Notes under the pieces: generated by a model
What the model was told of the DNA's origin: nothing
The model's input: the letters and a program-made list of their open reading frames with translations, nothing else
Databases searched by the model: none
Part shown: piece after piece, positions 1 through 12,063 of the stretch
Position numbering within the stretch: position 1 is the stretch's first letter
Layout: the number at the start of each line of letters is the position of its first letter
NCBI GenBank assembly: GCA_030544235.1
Contig: CM060471.1
Location: 2,816,848 to 2,880,847, forward strand
Origin: Lepturacanthus savala
Taxonomy: Eukaryota; Chordata; Actinopteri; Scombriformes; Trichiuridae
Direction of reading: 5' to 3'
Length of the DNA: 64,000 bases
Program-made: the position numbers and the translations under genes

Positions 1-1803
1 ATATGAATCAAATACAAAATATACAAGAAGAACATCACTAAAGAAATATTTGATCTAATCAACATTTTCATGACTATGGGAAAATATATTATTAATAATT
101 GATTATTATTATTATTAATATCATATGCATGTAAATGGAGGAAATCAAAGACCTTCACATGTTCATATGTTTCATTCATTCATATGTTTTTTAAAACAAA
201 TTAAAATCTTTTATTCCTCTCTATTACTCTTAGCTGAAAAATATAGAACAATACAAACATGTTGCAATAACTTTTATTAACAATTTTTAATGCTTAACTG
301 AATGAAAAATCAATGTATGATGTGGTTGAAATGTGTACGATATGGTGAGAAGGATTGTCTCATTGCAAAAGACTGCCTATATTAATTAGTTATTTCAATA
401 ATTAAATTTATTATTATTTTATTTCCTAACATGTCATATATAAACAAATATATATTATCCATTTATTTATTTATACATATTTATTTAGTGAGATGATAGT
501 ATCAATGTTTATTCTTCCATTTGCCTTGCTAAATTTTATGTAAGAACACAAAGTGGAGATTCTTACTTGAATTTGTAATTATCGTATTGTATAATAAAGT
601 CTGGGGAAAACAATAAGATAAAATTCTTCTTTTAATGCAGTTATTGACCTTCCAGTGACTTCTAGGATACGTAGTGTGATTCGCTTTCATACTGAAAAAA
701 CATGACCTGATGTAATAAACCATCCAGGTACCATTCATGTACTTGTTGACAGCCAACTAAGGTTTTCTTCCGTTCAGCCAGACTACTTTCCTAACAGAAG
801 CTGGTTGAGAAAGCTTAATGTGCAAATTCAGATTTCTTAAATATCCAATAGCTTCCTGATATATAAATTCATAAGAGACCTACCACTTTTATGACACTAT
901 CCAAGCCATTTGGGTATGTATCCCTGATCCATGGTAATGCTTGTCATCATTACTTCTAATTAATAATTACCTTTAATAAAAATTATCAAGCAATTCTGCT
1001 GCCAATAAAGCCCAACAGGACCCTGCAGTAGATCAGCTTTATTCTTTGTCCTTCTATGAAATACATAATTGTTTTTCAGTATATGAAAAAAAAAAACAAT
1101 GATGGAAAACCAATTCACAAAAGTGTAAATTGTTTCTGTTGCTTTCTTCTCCGGCATAAAATCAAGGTGGAAGACATCAGTGGAGGAGGCTGTAAAGGGG
1201 AAAAAAAGAATTCTGGGCCAGTTTAAGCCATGACCATATATATCAGAGTGGAGGAAAAAGTGAAGCTGAAAAGGGGAAAACATCCTGTAGTTAGATGGTG
1301 ATGAATTCAGCCTGGGCTATCTGTTGTGAATTATTTTCAGCACCTTTCAAAACGTTACAGTCACGTCGCCATGTACACTTTAAGGCGATTGAACCATTGT
1401 GCAGCCGTGAAAAGGTTGGGAGACGTATAAAATGTTTTTTGTAGCTGTGACCGAGCGAAAATAGGCTTTTGGCAGCAGCTGTTTGATGTTTCAGTGTGAT
1501 GTTCATACCCCAGCCAACAACCATGAATATTTCAAAAGGAGTCATGAACACTATTCTTTCTTTTTTCCCAGCACCTCTCTTCTTACATTACACCCTTTCC
1601 CTTGTGTTATTCTTTTCATCTTTCCTCAACGATTCTCTGCTCATCTTCTCTGTTTGACTTCTGTTTGACTCCTCTTCTTGCCTCATGCAGTCCGAACATC
1701 TCTTTTCCTCTCGAATCATCACTAGGTTCTCATCTTTGGTGTTGAGGAAGAAAAACGGCACAAAAACGTATCATTATGCCATTGAGAAACCAATACGCCG
1801 ATT
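1..1803. other. AT-rich intergenic spacer
   Basis: No open frame here has recognisable domain content, and no splice-bounded exon or RNA gene could be supported. The stretch is AT-rich with short ATT runs (about 104-118). A block around 1290-1550 is more GC-balanced and open on the minus strand, but the translation matches no family I know and is treated as noncoding. Confidence 0.6.
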
Positions 1804-1807
1804 TTAA

Positions 1808-2852
1808 CCCTAACATTGTGTTCCCGGTCAAATCTGAATGTTTGAAAGTTTTTGTCACTAAAAAATATAGTTAATTTGATTCAGCTAATGTTCACCTAAG
1901 ATTCCATGACTTTTTCCACAAAGAGGATTTCAGCACACAAAATAAATTAATTTACATACAAATTTGTGTATTTTATTCAACTTCTGTTCATTCTTGGTGT
2001 TTCCGTTCAAAAATCATTAGAAATGAATGCAGGAGACTAGAATTAATGTAAGAAATATAACTCAGGTACAGCTACATTTGTCAGATGGACACACACACAC
2101 CCCTTGGGTTTCCTGGCAACTGGCAACCACTCTTTCTCAGAAGAACAACACCTGTTGGCAGTTCTCCCAAACAATTGCAACATATTTAAACATATAGTTT
2201 TAATAATATTAAACTTTTCTCACGGCTATGGTATATAATGTTTTATTTGATCGTAGTTCACTGTATGGCAGCACCATGACAGGTCAATATACTGTGAGTG
2301 AGGCTCTTGATTAACAAACTAATGAGTCTAATGAACATTGTAATGTCATTATTCTTGTTAGTTGATATTTAATGTATAAGACATCACTTGTAATATTGTG
2401 AAATTGTCAAATGTAGTTTTGGGATAATTTTCTTTGTAAACCAATCATTTTTGACCATGAACCCAACAGGTTTTACATTTTGTGACTGTATAAACATTTT
2501 AAATGGTTTCAAAACAAATGTCCTTGGTAACTTTGACCTAAAGTATTCTGTTATAAACAGTAGACTATGTTTCATCTGATTATTTATTACAGTCAAAATA
2601 ATCCAGAAACTGTGTTTTTCAGAACCCGAATCAAAGATTTATCATTTCAAATCAATGAGACATACAGGCAATAAATAACAAATAGAAGTTCAAAACTTGT
2701 ACTGTTTACATGAATTTATATTGATGAAAAAAATCTAACACCACAAGAGGTGATAATATATGTATTATTAGAGATTTTATGATGATTTTATGAACGGTCA
2801 AATTTACCCTGAACACCACATCGATTAACATGAAATAAACAGAACATGAGGG
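1808..2852. mobile_element. Non-autonomous piggyBac-like element, family A, copy 1
   Basis: The element is bounded on both sides by TTAA (1804-1807 and 2853-2856), the target duplication expected of the piggyBac superfamily. Its left end starts CCCTAACATTG and its right end, read inward, starts CCCTCATGTTC, so both begin with CCC. No transposase frame is visible. Much of the interior (about 1890-2720) recurs in the same orientation at 40351-40915, which supports a dispersed family. Superfamily assignment rests on TTAA and the CCC ends only. Confidence 0.6.
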
Positions 2853-2856
2853 TTAA

Positions 2857-3458
2857 CACCAACTGAGATTTATAATACTAAACGAAAGATTTTACAAGGA
2901 TTTTATGGAAAGGTAAGGCTGCAGTGTACTTGAATAAATTAATTTCCAAACAATTTCACACAATGCTGATTAAGCCTATCACCACCAGTTAAATCTCTGT
3001 GTTTCATGGTACACTGAATTTTTTAATCTTGTGTCTGTGGAGACACTCCCTGCTGGCCCAAATTCTGACATTCGCAGGGGATTGTGTGACTATAAATAAT
3101 GAATCCTCTGTTTTATTCAGTCACGGCCATAACTTTTTTTTCCTCTGTGTTTGCGTAATGACTTTTTCACCAAGTCCAGCACAACAGTTTTAAAGGTCCC
3201 ATATCATGGGAGATTCTAATTGCTTTATGAATATAAAAAGGTGTAGGTGGTATATTAACAATGTCCCATTTTTCAGAATTCTCAATCGACAGAGAAATGC
3301 ACATAGCAGGTACACAACTATATGGTCACCACCTTTCCCCCTCAGGCTGTGATTTGAGATAGCCTCAAGGCAACTGACCAACAAGAATCGCATGGTGAGT
3401 TGGCTTGACTAAACAGAGTTTGTCCAGATGTGCAGGCAACTCCAGAATGTCTGGAGGT
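2857..3458. other. Spacer with a diverged dispersed-repeat fragment
   Basis: No gene is visible. The segment from about 3194 to 3430 starts with a TTTAAAGGTCCCATATCATG motif of a kind common in fish interspersed repeats. Part of it (3360-3420) resembles 6100-6175, so it is probably an old repeat fragment. Confidence 0.4.
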
Positions 3459-4144
3459 GTAATAGACTTGTAGACCGCCTGAACTGAGACAAATACACTA
3501 CCAAAACCAGAGGGCCTCAAGACCATGACAAGACCAACACAGACTGCATCAAGACCAGAACCAGTTGAGTTCAAAAACCAAAAACATCATCATATTTTCC
3601 TATTTCACATAAGTTGTAGCTGCTTAGAATAAATATTAGATTGTATTTTGTCAGTCTCCAGCCACAACAATACAGAGACAGATCATGTCTGTCTGTGAAC
3701 TCACTACTAATGTTTTCATCAATTGACTGAGATCAAACATGTGTGGTAATATCATGAACGCTATGTTATTTCTACTATGTTATTTTCTTTCAATTTCTAT
3801 TAGAGGATTGACTCCAGAATGTTGGTAAAGTAGAACTATCTCAAATATTATATGAATATCAGTGGACGATGGAACCTCAGCCTTCTTTGAGTGAAACTGG
3901 GTAAGATGAACGCAAACTTATCTCTCCATTCTCCACCATAGACATCAGTAACACAATCAACTACAGCGATACTACCACTAATAATGACATTCATGGGAAA
4001 AAAGTGTGCCTGCCAAATCCCTCTGAGATAGCTCTGCCGGTCCGAGACATTGCAAGACCCAGAGACTCGAGATCAAGACAAGACCAAGACCACCAGAAAG
4101 TGGTCTCGAGATCAAGACCAGTCTCGAGAACTATGAGTCTAGTG
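3459..4144 (+). mobile_element. CACTA-like (EnSpm) non-autonomous element, copy 1
   Basis: Read inward, the right end starts CACTAGACTCATAG and the left end has TAATAGACTTGTAGACC, an imperfect terminal inverted repeat with the CACTA signature. Subterminal regions are packed with AAGACC/GACCAAGAC units, as is usual for CACTA elements, whose transposase binds subterminal repeats. No protein is encoded. A longer copy in the opposite orientation lies at 54983-56598. Confidence 0.5.
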
Positions 4145-6299
4145 TGTAACTAAGAATAGTATATGAAATGTAGTGTCTTTGGACAAATGGCAGATAACTT
4201 AGACAAAAGATTTAAGATAGTCCTAACAAAACTGACAATCTGGACAGGGAATGCTTTTTGGGACAGCTTTTTGACAATGTTCTTTTTGTAATAAAATCCT
4301 TTTTATGTGCAAAGACAATGAGTTTGGTGGTGCCCTCTGGTGGTGACCTCTTTCATAAAGAAACCACAGAGGCTCATTAATATTACTGACAGAGACACAA
4401 AGCAACTGTAAACAACTGCCCAATAAATTGACAGTAAGCTACTGGCCAGCATTTAACTGTTATTTATACAGTCTTCCTGCTATCTATTTTACAGTATATT
4501 ACCAGAATAATTTCATGTACTGATTTACAGAAAATTATTTTTTTTTATTTCACAGTAGAATTCTGGCAGCTGGTTGGGCAATTTAGAGTATCCAATTAAC
4601 CTAGATAAAATTAGATAAAAGTCCTTATGATAAAAACTCAAACAATTTTGCCTTGAAAAGTTGTTTGATTGCTGATGGAATTATTTTATTCTATTTTCAG
4701 ATAATTTTATTTATTTCATAAAAAATATATATAGAGGAAAAAGTCAAAATTATGAGATAAAATTCCATATTATATAAAGACAATAATTTAAAAAGTCAAA
4801 ACATTTAATCTTGATTTTAAGAAAACAAGATAAATTTACCAAAATCAAGAAAAAATCTGCCAATAGAATAGGACATTTCAATTTAATTCTACACAATATT
4901 TAACTAATTGAACACCTATATCTTTTCACTTGTTAAGATTTTCTTGCAGTGTACTACTCTGTTCATGTGACAAAGTCATCAACAAGAAATATGTGCTTCC
5001 ATTTACTTTAAAAGTATAGGATACAGCATAATAAGGCTTTTGTGGTCTGAGTTATAAATATAAAGTGAGTTAATCTCTGTCCTGCATAGTGTTTCTACTG
5101 TAAATATGTAAGTAATGTTATCAAACAGCTGCTCACAGTATGTTTTGTAGTTTCCCACTGTTTGTTGCCCATCTTGTCACCCTGATGTGAGTCCTGTGGT
5201 TAAACTACAAAGATGTCAAAAACACATCTGTCCAAACTCAAGACTGATTTCCATCAGTTTTTACCAGGACATTGAAGCAAAGTTATGGGAAAAAACAAAA
5301 CACTTTTCAGTGTTTCTGCACATACAGAAAAGCCATTGATAGTTACAGATTTAGCCATTCAGGTTTTTGGTGCAATATGAAAAAAGAATATCTGGAACTG
5401 GGAAAATGTGTATTGAAAGAACTTTTTCCTCTTGGATCTACTTACATGTATGTGTGAAGTGAAATTCTCAGCTTTGACTCACAGTAAAACCAAGTAGAGG
5501 AACAGACTGGGTGCTATGTGTGAAGAACAGCCTGGTGACAGCTGCTGCCACGCTGCCCCCAGAACTATCAAAGCTTACAGAAGACAAGCAAGCTGTCTCA
5601 TTAAAGCTGGCAGGACTGATGAAAAGGAGTTGAAACTGCTAGTTTGACTTTTGAATAAAAAATATGGAACAAATTTAGGAGAATCATCAACATGCATGAG
5701 ACAGGGGATTCACTTTGTGTGGCAAAACAGCTCAAGAGTTTCATCAGAAGGTGGGTAAACAGTTTAAATCTTGAAATAAAATCCAGAAAAATTGTGTGAG
5801 GTGAGATCTTAAAAGAGGATGGAATATGAATTTCTTGTGAAAATAAAGCTCCCAGAAAAGTTATTTATGTAGGGTATTTTCCACCTCCTAATTTTCTTAA
5901 ATTTAAATTAATCTAAAGAAATTTACTTGTTTGGAGTAATAATGTACATTGGAATAGAATAAGGAACCTACACACAGAGTATTGTTTGTTCCTGTCTTGT
6001 CAAATGAGATGTCATGTGAATATAAATCTTGTAAGAAGAGGTGTTGAAAGGCCTGCAGCCCAGGTCAGAGGTCAAAGCCATATGTACTTTCTGAAAATTG
6101 TCTCAAGGCAGCTGACCATCAGGAAGAGAAACAAGTAGTGAGTTGTTTTTACCAAATAGAGAGAGGTCTCATATTGACACAAAAAAAAAAAAAAAAAAAA
6201 ATTAAAGAAAGCTAATGTCTAAATCTAGACAAGTTTCATGCATGGTGGGTGGATGTGTTACAGAGGAGGGAAATTTATGAATCAGCTAACAATAGTTTG
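4145..6299. other. AT-rich spacer, no gene seen
   Basis: There is no credible coding signal. A sequence ending near 4956 reads, on the minus strand, CACTGCAAGAAAATCTTAAC, like the terminus of a common fish DNA-transposon remnant. About 6040-6175 resembles 3350-3420. An A20 homopolymer lies at 6181-6200. Confidence 0.5.
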
Positions 6300-6517
6300 A
6301 CTTCTGTTACGTCCGGTGAGTGTGTTACGTTCGCTTGTTGCCTGTTGTTGTTGCTGCCAGATGCTCTCTCGTTTAGCGCTCCTTTATTGTGAATTTAATC
6401 TACAAATTACAATTCAGAGCACTTAGTGATTATCCGAATTAGACTCCGTTTGGCTCACCAAGCTCCAGAGCTAAAGGATAGTGTTTAACCTTAACCAAAA
6501 GGTTTATTTTTTACTTA

Positions 6518-7520
6518 CCGTATTTTCACGACCATAAGGCGCACCGTACTAAAAGGCGCAGTCTCAGTTACGCGTGCCATTCCTGTATTTAACACACACA
6601 TAAGGCGCACCTGACGATAGGGCGCGGGTTTTATACATGTCCTCTACTACGTACGTCCGCCTTACAACAACACACACACAAGCAGACAAGTGTGCATATT
6701 TAAAAATAGATCGGGAGCAAAACTGAGTTTGGTTGTGTATTTACAAAGTAATAACATAATAATCAATCAAATCCATCGAAGTCCTCATCCTCTGTCTCAG
6801 AATCGAACAGCTGCGCTAAGTCCAACATGGCATGTTTGCTTTCCTCACTGTCAGAGTCACTTTCTGTGCCGTGCGACTCCTCGGAAATGATGCCGGCTTT
6901 TCCGAAAGCTCGAACCACCGTGCCAGCAGACACGTTAGCCCAAGCACCCACAATCCATTGGCAAACTGTGGCGTAACTCGCCTCGCGCTGCCTACCACTC
7001 TTCATGAAGCTGTGGTCTCCTTCGGTCATCCATCGCTCCCACGCCGCTCGCTCTTTGCTCAACGATCCATTGCTCGAGTCTCTCCTCCAACTCCGGCCAC
7101 CTCGCCTTATGTCCGCGGAAACTCAGCTGAGTCTTCTTCGCCTGTCGGAGCTCATTCTCCAGCTTCCTCCACTTGCGAATCATCGACTCGTTAATTTTAT
7201 ATTCTCTCGCGGCGGCTCGATTCCCATATTCTACGGCGTAGCGGATCGCCTTCAGCTTAAACTGAACTTTGTACGTGTGTTTCTTTGCCATTTTAAGTGT
7301 TGTTAAAACAGCAATGTTCTGCATAAAGCACATACCTGTTCTTTTATACACAATCCACGCCCACACATCCCCCTTTAACGTTCTCATGTTCTCTACTACA
7401 TCCTCTTCGTGGTGGTCTCTAATATGTCCGCACATAAGGCGCACTGCACTATAGGGCGCACCGCACATTTTGAAAAAAATCTAAGACTTTTATATGCGCC
7501 TTATAGTCGTGAAAATACGG
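6518..7520 (-). mobile_element. Pogo/Tigger-type DNA transposon, internally deleted
   Basis: Terminal inverted repeats CCGTATTTTCACGAC(C/T)ATAAGG lie at both ends, each flanked by a TA target duplication (6516-6517 and 7521-7522), the Tc1/mariner-pogo signature. A second, subterminal inverted motif (AAGGCGCACCG / AGGGCGCACCG) lies just inside. The element interrupts the 5' UTR of the L2 LINE, so it is younger than that copy. It carries only the two ends of a pogo-like transposase on the minus strand. Confidence 0.8.
6763..7291 (-). pseudogene. Pogo-like transposase lacking the DDE core
   Basis: The minus-strand frame from the ATG at 7291 encodes about 75 residues of a helix-turn-helix DNA-binding region beginning MAKKHTYKVQFKLKAI, with YAVEYGNRAAAREYKI and the basic RKWRKLENELRQAKK stretch typical of pogo/Tigger proteins. 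After about 90 codons the homology jumps, with a frame change near 7000-7060, to the acidic C terminus. That tail has WMTEGDHSF, SYATVCQWIVGAW and the closing ETEDEDFDGFD. The several hundred residues that normally carry the DDE catalytic domain are absent, so the copy could move only if a full-length relative supplied transposase. Family assignment is from recognised motifs. Confidence 0.7.
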
Positions 7521-7571
7521 TAATCACATCTCTTCTATTAGCGTTAGCTGCTAGCCTCGCTCTACTGAGCA

Positions 7572-8452
7572 ATGGCTAGCCCCCTGCTCTCTCCCTCCCG
7601 TCTGTTCTGCTCCGTGTGCTGTATGTTCAGTGAGTCCCCGGCCTCCTTTACTGAGGATAGGAGTAGCTGTAGAAAGTGTAGCTTAGTGTCAGGGCTGGAG
7701 GCCAGGGTGTCAGAGTTAGGGGCACGGCTCCGCGCTTTGGAGGCTAAGCCTAGCTTTAGCCAGGTAGCAGCAGGGACCGCTGGCCGTGCCTGCAGCGGTA
7801 GAAACGCTAGCGTGGTTAGCCCCCCAGTGAGTCCCGCGCAGCCGGGAAAGAGTAGCGACGGGTTTGTGACAGTCCGGGGGAAACGTAGTGCTAAGCGCAA
7901 ACACGTAGTGCACCAACAGCTTCACATCAGTAACAGGTTTGACCCTCTCAGCGCCACACCGGCTGAACCAGACACACTCATAATTGGAAGTTCTATAGCC
8001 AGAGACGAGAAGCACCCAGCGGCGTCTGTTAGGTGTTATCCAGGGGCCAGAGTCGGTGACATCGAAGGAAACCTTAGGCTTTTAAAGCAGAGTAGGGCTA
8101 GATTCCGCCGCATCGTGATCCATGCAGGTGGTAATGATGCCCAGCAGAGGCAATCAGAGATTCTGAATTGAATGTAGAATCGGTGTGTAAACTCGCTAAA
8201 TCGATGGCTGACACCGTAGCATTCTCTGGACCGCTGCCCAATCTGGTCAGTGATGAGATGTACTCCCGCTTCTCATCCTTTAACCGCTGGTTAGCTAGGT
8301 GGTGCCCCGAAAACAATATAGTGTTTATTGACAATTGGCGCGCATTTTGGGGAAAGCCCGGGCTCATCCGGAGAGATGGCATCCATCCGACTCAGGAAGG
8401 AGCCTCTGTCCTAAGCAGAAATATGGCCCCAAGACATAGTTTACCCAAATGA
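7572..8452 (+). pseudogene. L2 ORF1: coiled-coil plus SGNH esterase domain, frameshifted
   Basis: The frame starts at the ATG at 7572 with a cysteine-rich segment (CSVCCMF, CRKC) and a short coiled-coil-like stretch (LEARVSELGARLRALEAK). An SGNH-hydrolase domain follows: block I LIIGSSIARD, then RCYPGARVGDIEGNL, block III HAGGNDA, and block V RRDGIHPTQEG near the end. A frameshift at about 8168-8171 stops the first frame, and the domain resumes immediately in the next frame (8168-8452). This esterase-type ORF1 is characteristic of many L2/CR1 LINEs, where it is thought to act in RNP or membrane association. Its activity is unproven and this copy is broken. Confidence 0.75.
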
Positions 8453-8461
8453 CCCGATAGA

Positions 8462-11375
8462 GTGGGGGCCCGGGCTCAGAGTTGTAGTGTAAAACACTTC
8501 TCTGTAAGTCACTCGTCTCATCCTGAGCTGTCAGATATCCCAGGTTCAGGAAAGCAGATAGAGACTGTGTCCATCCCCCGTATAGTTAGCTTTAATAAAC
8601 CTAGCTTTAATAAACCTAGCATTAGAAGGCCTATAAGACAGAGAACAAACAATTTAATAAAAATAATTCACTGTAGAAACAAAACCAAAGAAACATCTAA
8701 TAAGCTTATAAAATGCGGACTCCTAAACATTAGGTCTATAGCATCTAAATCTCTGCTGGTAAATGATTTGGTCGGTGATTATAAATTGGATATTTTAGCA
8801 CTACCAGAAACTTGGCTCCAGCAGGATGGGTATGTGAGTCTCAATGAATCCACTCCACCTAGTCATATTAACTTTCATACAGCTAGAAGCACTGGTCGAG
8901 GTGGAGGAGTTGCAGTCATTTCTCACTCTAGTTTAGGTGTTAGTCCCAAAAATAATCATAATTATCAGTCATTTGAAACTTTGCTTTTATCAATGATTGA
9001 TTCCAGGCAGACGAACAAAATAACAGCTCTATTTGTAGTTGTTTATCGTCCTCCTAGTCCTTATTCTGTATTTTTAGCAGAATTCTCTACCTTTCTGTCC
9101 AGTATAGTGTTAAACTATGACAAAATTGTAATTGTAGGAGACTTTAACATAAATGTTGATAACAATAGTGATTCTCTAAGTAACGCTTTTGGCAGCATAC
9201 TAGATGGAATTGGCTTTACTCAGAATGTAAATAAACCAACCCACAGTCACAAGCACACCCTGGATCTGGTTTTAATTTATGGGATTGAGATTAGTGACCT
9301 TGTTGTTCTCCCCCATAATCCAGTTCTTTCAGATCACTTCTTAATTACCTTTCAGTTTATAATGAATGATAATTCCTTACCAGTAGTTAAAACTGAAATA
9401 AAAAGAGCACTATGTGACTATTACGTTTTTTTAAATATATAGAGATAATTCAGCCTATATTCACCCCCACATATAATTATGAGAACAGCAGCTCAGACAT
9501 TTTGTGTCCTGCTACATGTCATGAGTTAGTTGAAGAAACGATGCACACCCTCCATAGCGCTTTAGATCTGGTAGCCCCATTAAAATGTAAAACTGTTAGA
9601 CCAAGGACATTATCTCCCTGGTATAATACTGAAACATGTTCCCTTAAAAAGCTACACGTAAATTAGAAAAGCTATGGCGCCGCTCCCGCACAGATCATTC
9701 CCTCAGGGCCTGGAAGAACAGTCTATTGGCTTATAAGCAGGCCCTGCGTAAAGCAAAAACTAGGTATTATTCATCGTTAATAGAAGAAAATAAGAATAAC
9801 CCCAGATTCCTGTTCAGCACTGTAGCCAGGCTGACCAACAGTCACAGCTCAGTAGATCCATCTATTCCAGTTAGTCCCAGCTTTGATGACTTCTTAAATT
9901 TATTTAATAATAAAATCATAGGTATTAGAGATAAAATAGATCAAATCCTTCCTAACATCAGTGCTGAGGAAGCTCAGGCTGTAAACTTAGAAGCCCCTTT
10001 AAACCCAGTAATATTACTGGATAAATTCACCCCTGCAGACCCAGCCCAGTTAACTAAAATTATTATGTCATCTAAGTCAACTACATGTATTCTAGACGCA
10101 ATTCCAACTAAACTACTTAAAGAGACACTGCCCTTAATTATTGATAATATCTTAGATATAATTAATATGTCCCTAATAACTGGATACGTGCTGCAGGCTT
10201 TTAAACACACAGTTATTAAACCGCTCTTAAAGAAAAACACTCTTGAGCCAGATATTTTAGTAAATTACAGGCCAATTTCAAATCTACCCTTCCTTTCAAA
10301 AGTTCTTGAAAGAGTGGTAGCTAAACAGCAGTGTCAGCACTTACAGGACAATAGTTTATTTGAAGATTTTCTGTCTGGTTTTCGGGCCCATCACAGCACT
10401 GAAACAGCACTAGTCAAGGTCACAAATGACTTGTTGCTGGCTGCTGATGATGGGCTGGGCTCGGTTCTGGTCCTGCTGGATCTAACTGCTGTGTTTGACA
10501 CAATCGACCATAGCATCTTACTGCAGAGATTGAAACGGGACATAGGCATTAGAGGATCCGCTCTCTCCTGGTTTAAATCCTATTTATCTAATAGGTTCCA
10601 GTTTGTTAGCGTTACCCAGCAATCATCATCATCATACTCAAGAGTCACCTATGGTGTCCCACAAGGGTCAGTCCTTGGGCCCATTTTGTTTACTCTATAT
10701 ATGCTACCCTTGGGTAATATTGTCCGAAAACATGGCATAAATTTCCACTGCTACGCAGATGACACGCAGCTATACTTATCAATTAAACCCGATCAGATCA
10801 AGCTAGTACATAAACTAAGTACCTGTGTTAGAGACATAAAGACCTGGATGTCTGTTAATTTGTTACTTAACCCTGATAAAACTGAAATTATATTAGGCCC
10901 TAAAAGTGTTAGAGAGTCCCTATCTGAGCAACTAGTAACTCTAGATAATGTGAAGATGGCCTCTAGCACCACAGTTAAAAACCTAGGAGTTTTATTTGAG
11001 CCAGAATTATCATTTAAAGCTCATATTAATCAAGCCTGTAGATCAGCCTTCTTTCACCTGTGTAACATAGGCAAAATTAGAAATATCCTGTCTAAAAATG
11101 ATGCTGAAAAACTAATCCATGCGTTTGTTACATCTAGATTAGATTACTGTAACTCCCTATTAGTAGCGTGTCCTAAAAACTCCCTAAAAAGTTTTCAGCT
11201 GGTTCAAAACGCAGCGGCTCGTTTACTAACAGGAACTAATAGAAGAGAGCACATCAGCCCCATACTCCAAGCCCTTCATTGGCTTCCTGTTGAGTTCAGA
11301 ATTAAATTTAAAATCCTACTTCTCACTTACAAAACCATTAATGGTATGGGCCCCTCTTATCTTAAAGATGCTTAA
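8462..11375 (+). pseudogene. L2 ORF2: APE endonuclease and reverse transcriptase, broken
   Basis: The first open block (8462-9442) holds an apurinic-like endonuclease with its diagnostic residues: LLNIRS, ALPETWL, RGGGVAVIS, VVYRPP, GDFNIN and SDHFLI. It runs into a stop at 9440. Homology continues out of frame through 9443-9725, with a further in-frame stop near 9664. The open block 9726-11375 holds the reverse transcriptase: NYRPISNLP, LSGFRAHHSTETA, YGVPQGSVLGP and the catalytic YADDTQLY, then a thumb region ending GMGPSYLKDA. At least two frame changes show the copy is dead. The 8462 start is GTG, so the true start is not defined. Clade assignment is from motif style. Confidence 0.8.
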
Positions 11376-12063
11376 AGAACACTGCGATCTCAGAATGCAG
11401 GTCTACTGGTAGTTCCACAGGTCCATAAAAGTACAGTAGGAGCTAGAGCCTTTAGTTAAAGAGGCCAACACAGTCTGTGCATTTAAGGTTAGACTGAAAA
11501 CATTTCTGTTCCAAAAGGCCTATGGTCAGGGTAGTTAAAGGTAGACTTAAACCCACAGTTCAGTCTAAGCTGCCCTAGGAATGAGAAGGCTGGGGGAAGT
11601 ACAGTCACTGAGCCCTATCATCTCTTTCTGGTACCATTTACCACTGTCATTAACAGTATCTAGTTTATACTTGGTCTTTACATCACTATTCACCCAGAGT
11701 CCTTCTCCCTACTCCCCTTCAGGGGGAGTGGCTACTGTTTCAGTTCATCCGCACGAGGCCCAACGATAACGACTCCTGTTGCGACTATTACTTCATCATC
11801 AGATGGATGTCTGTCAGTCCTGGTTCATCTATAGCCTGTCTGTCCATGGGAGTGGATCTCTCCTTCACTGTGGTCCTCGAGGTTTCTCCTTTTTCCCACT
11901 GGGTTTTTGAGTTTTTCCTTGCCAAGAAGGAGGGTCTAAGGACGGAGGATGTCTGGGTCACTTTGGACTGGATTTTGTAAAGCACTTTGAGACAACTGTG
12001 TTGTAAAATTGGGCTATACAAATAAAGTGAATTGAAAAATAAAGCATTAAAGGTAGGTGTAAA

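Larger units (their letters stand above)
6300..12040 (+). mobile_element. L2-clade LINE, near full length, decayed
   Basis: In order, the element has a 5' UTR from about 6300 (split by a DNA transposon at 6518-7520), an esterase-type ORF1 (7572-8452), an endonuclease and reverse-transcriptase ORF2 (8462-11375), and a 3' UTR. The 3' UTR ends near 12040 with a TTGTAAAGCACTTTGAGACA block and an AATAAAGTGAATTGAAAAAT tail typical of L2/Maui-type fish LINEs. Several frameshifts and stops make it inactive. The 5' boundary is uncertain because no target duplication was found. Confidence 0.8.

Noticed and set aside
960..1551. Minus-strand open frames of 107 and 86 residues
   Set aside because: No recognisable family, no splice logic and composition like the surrounding spacer.
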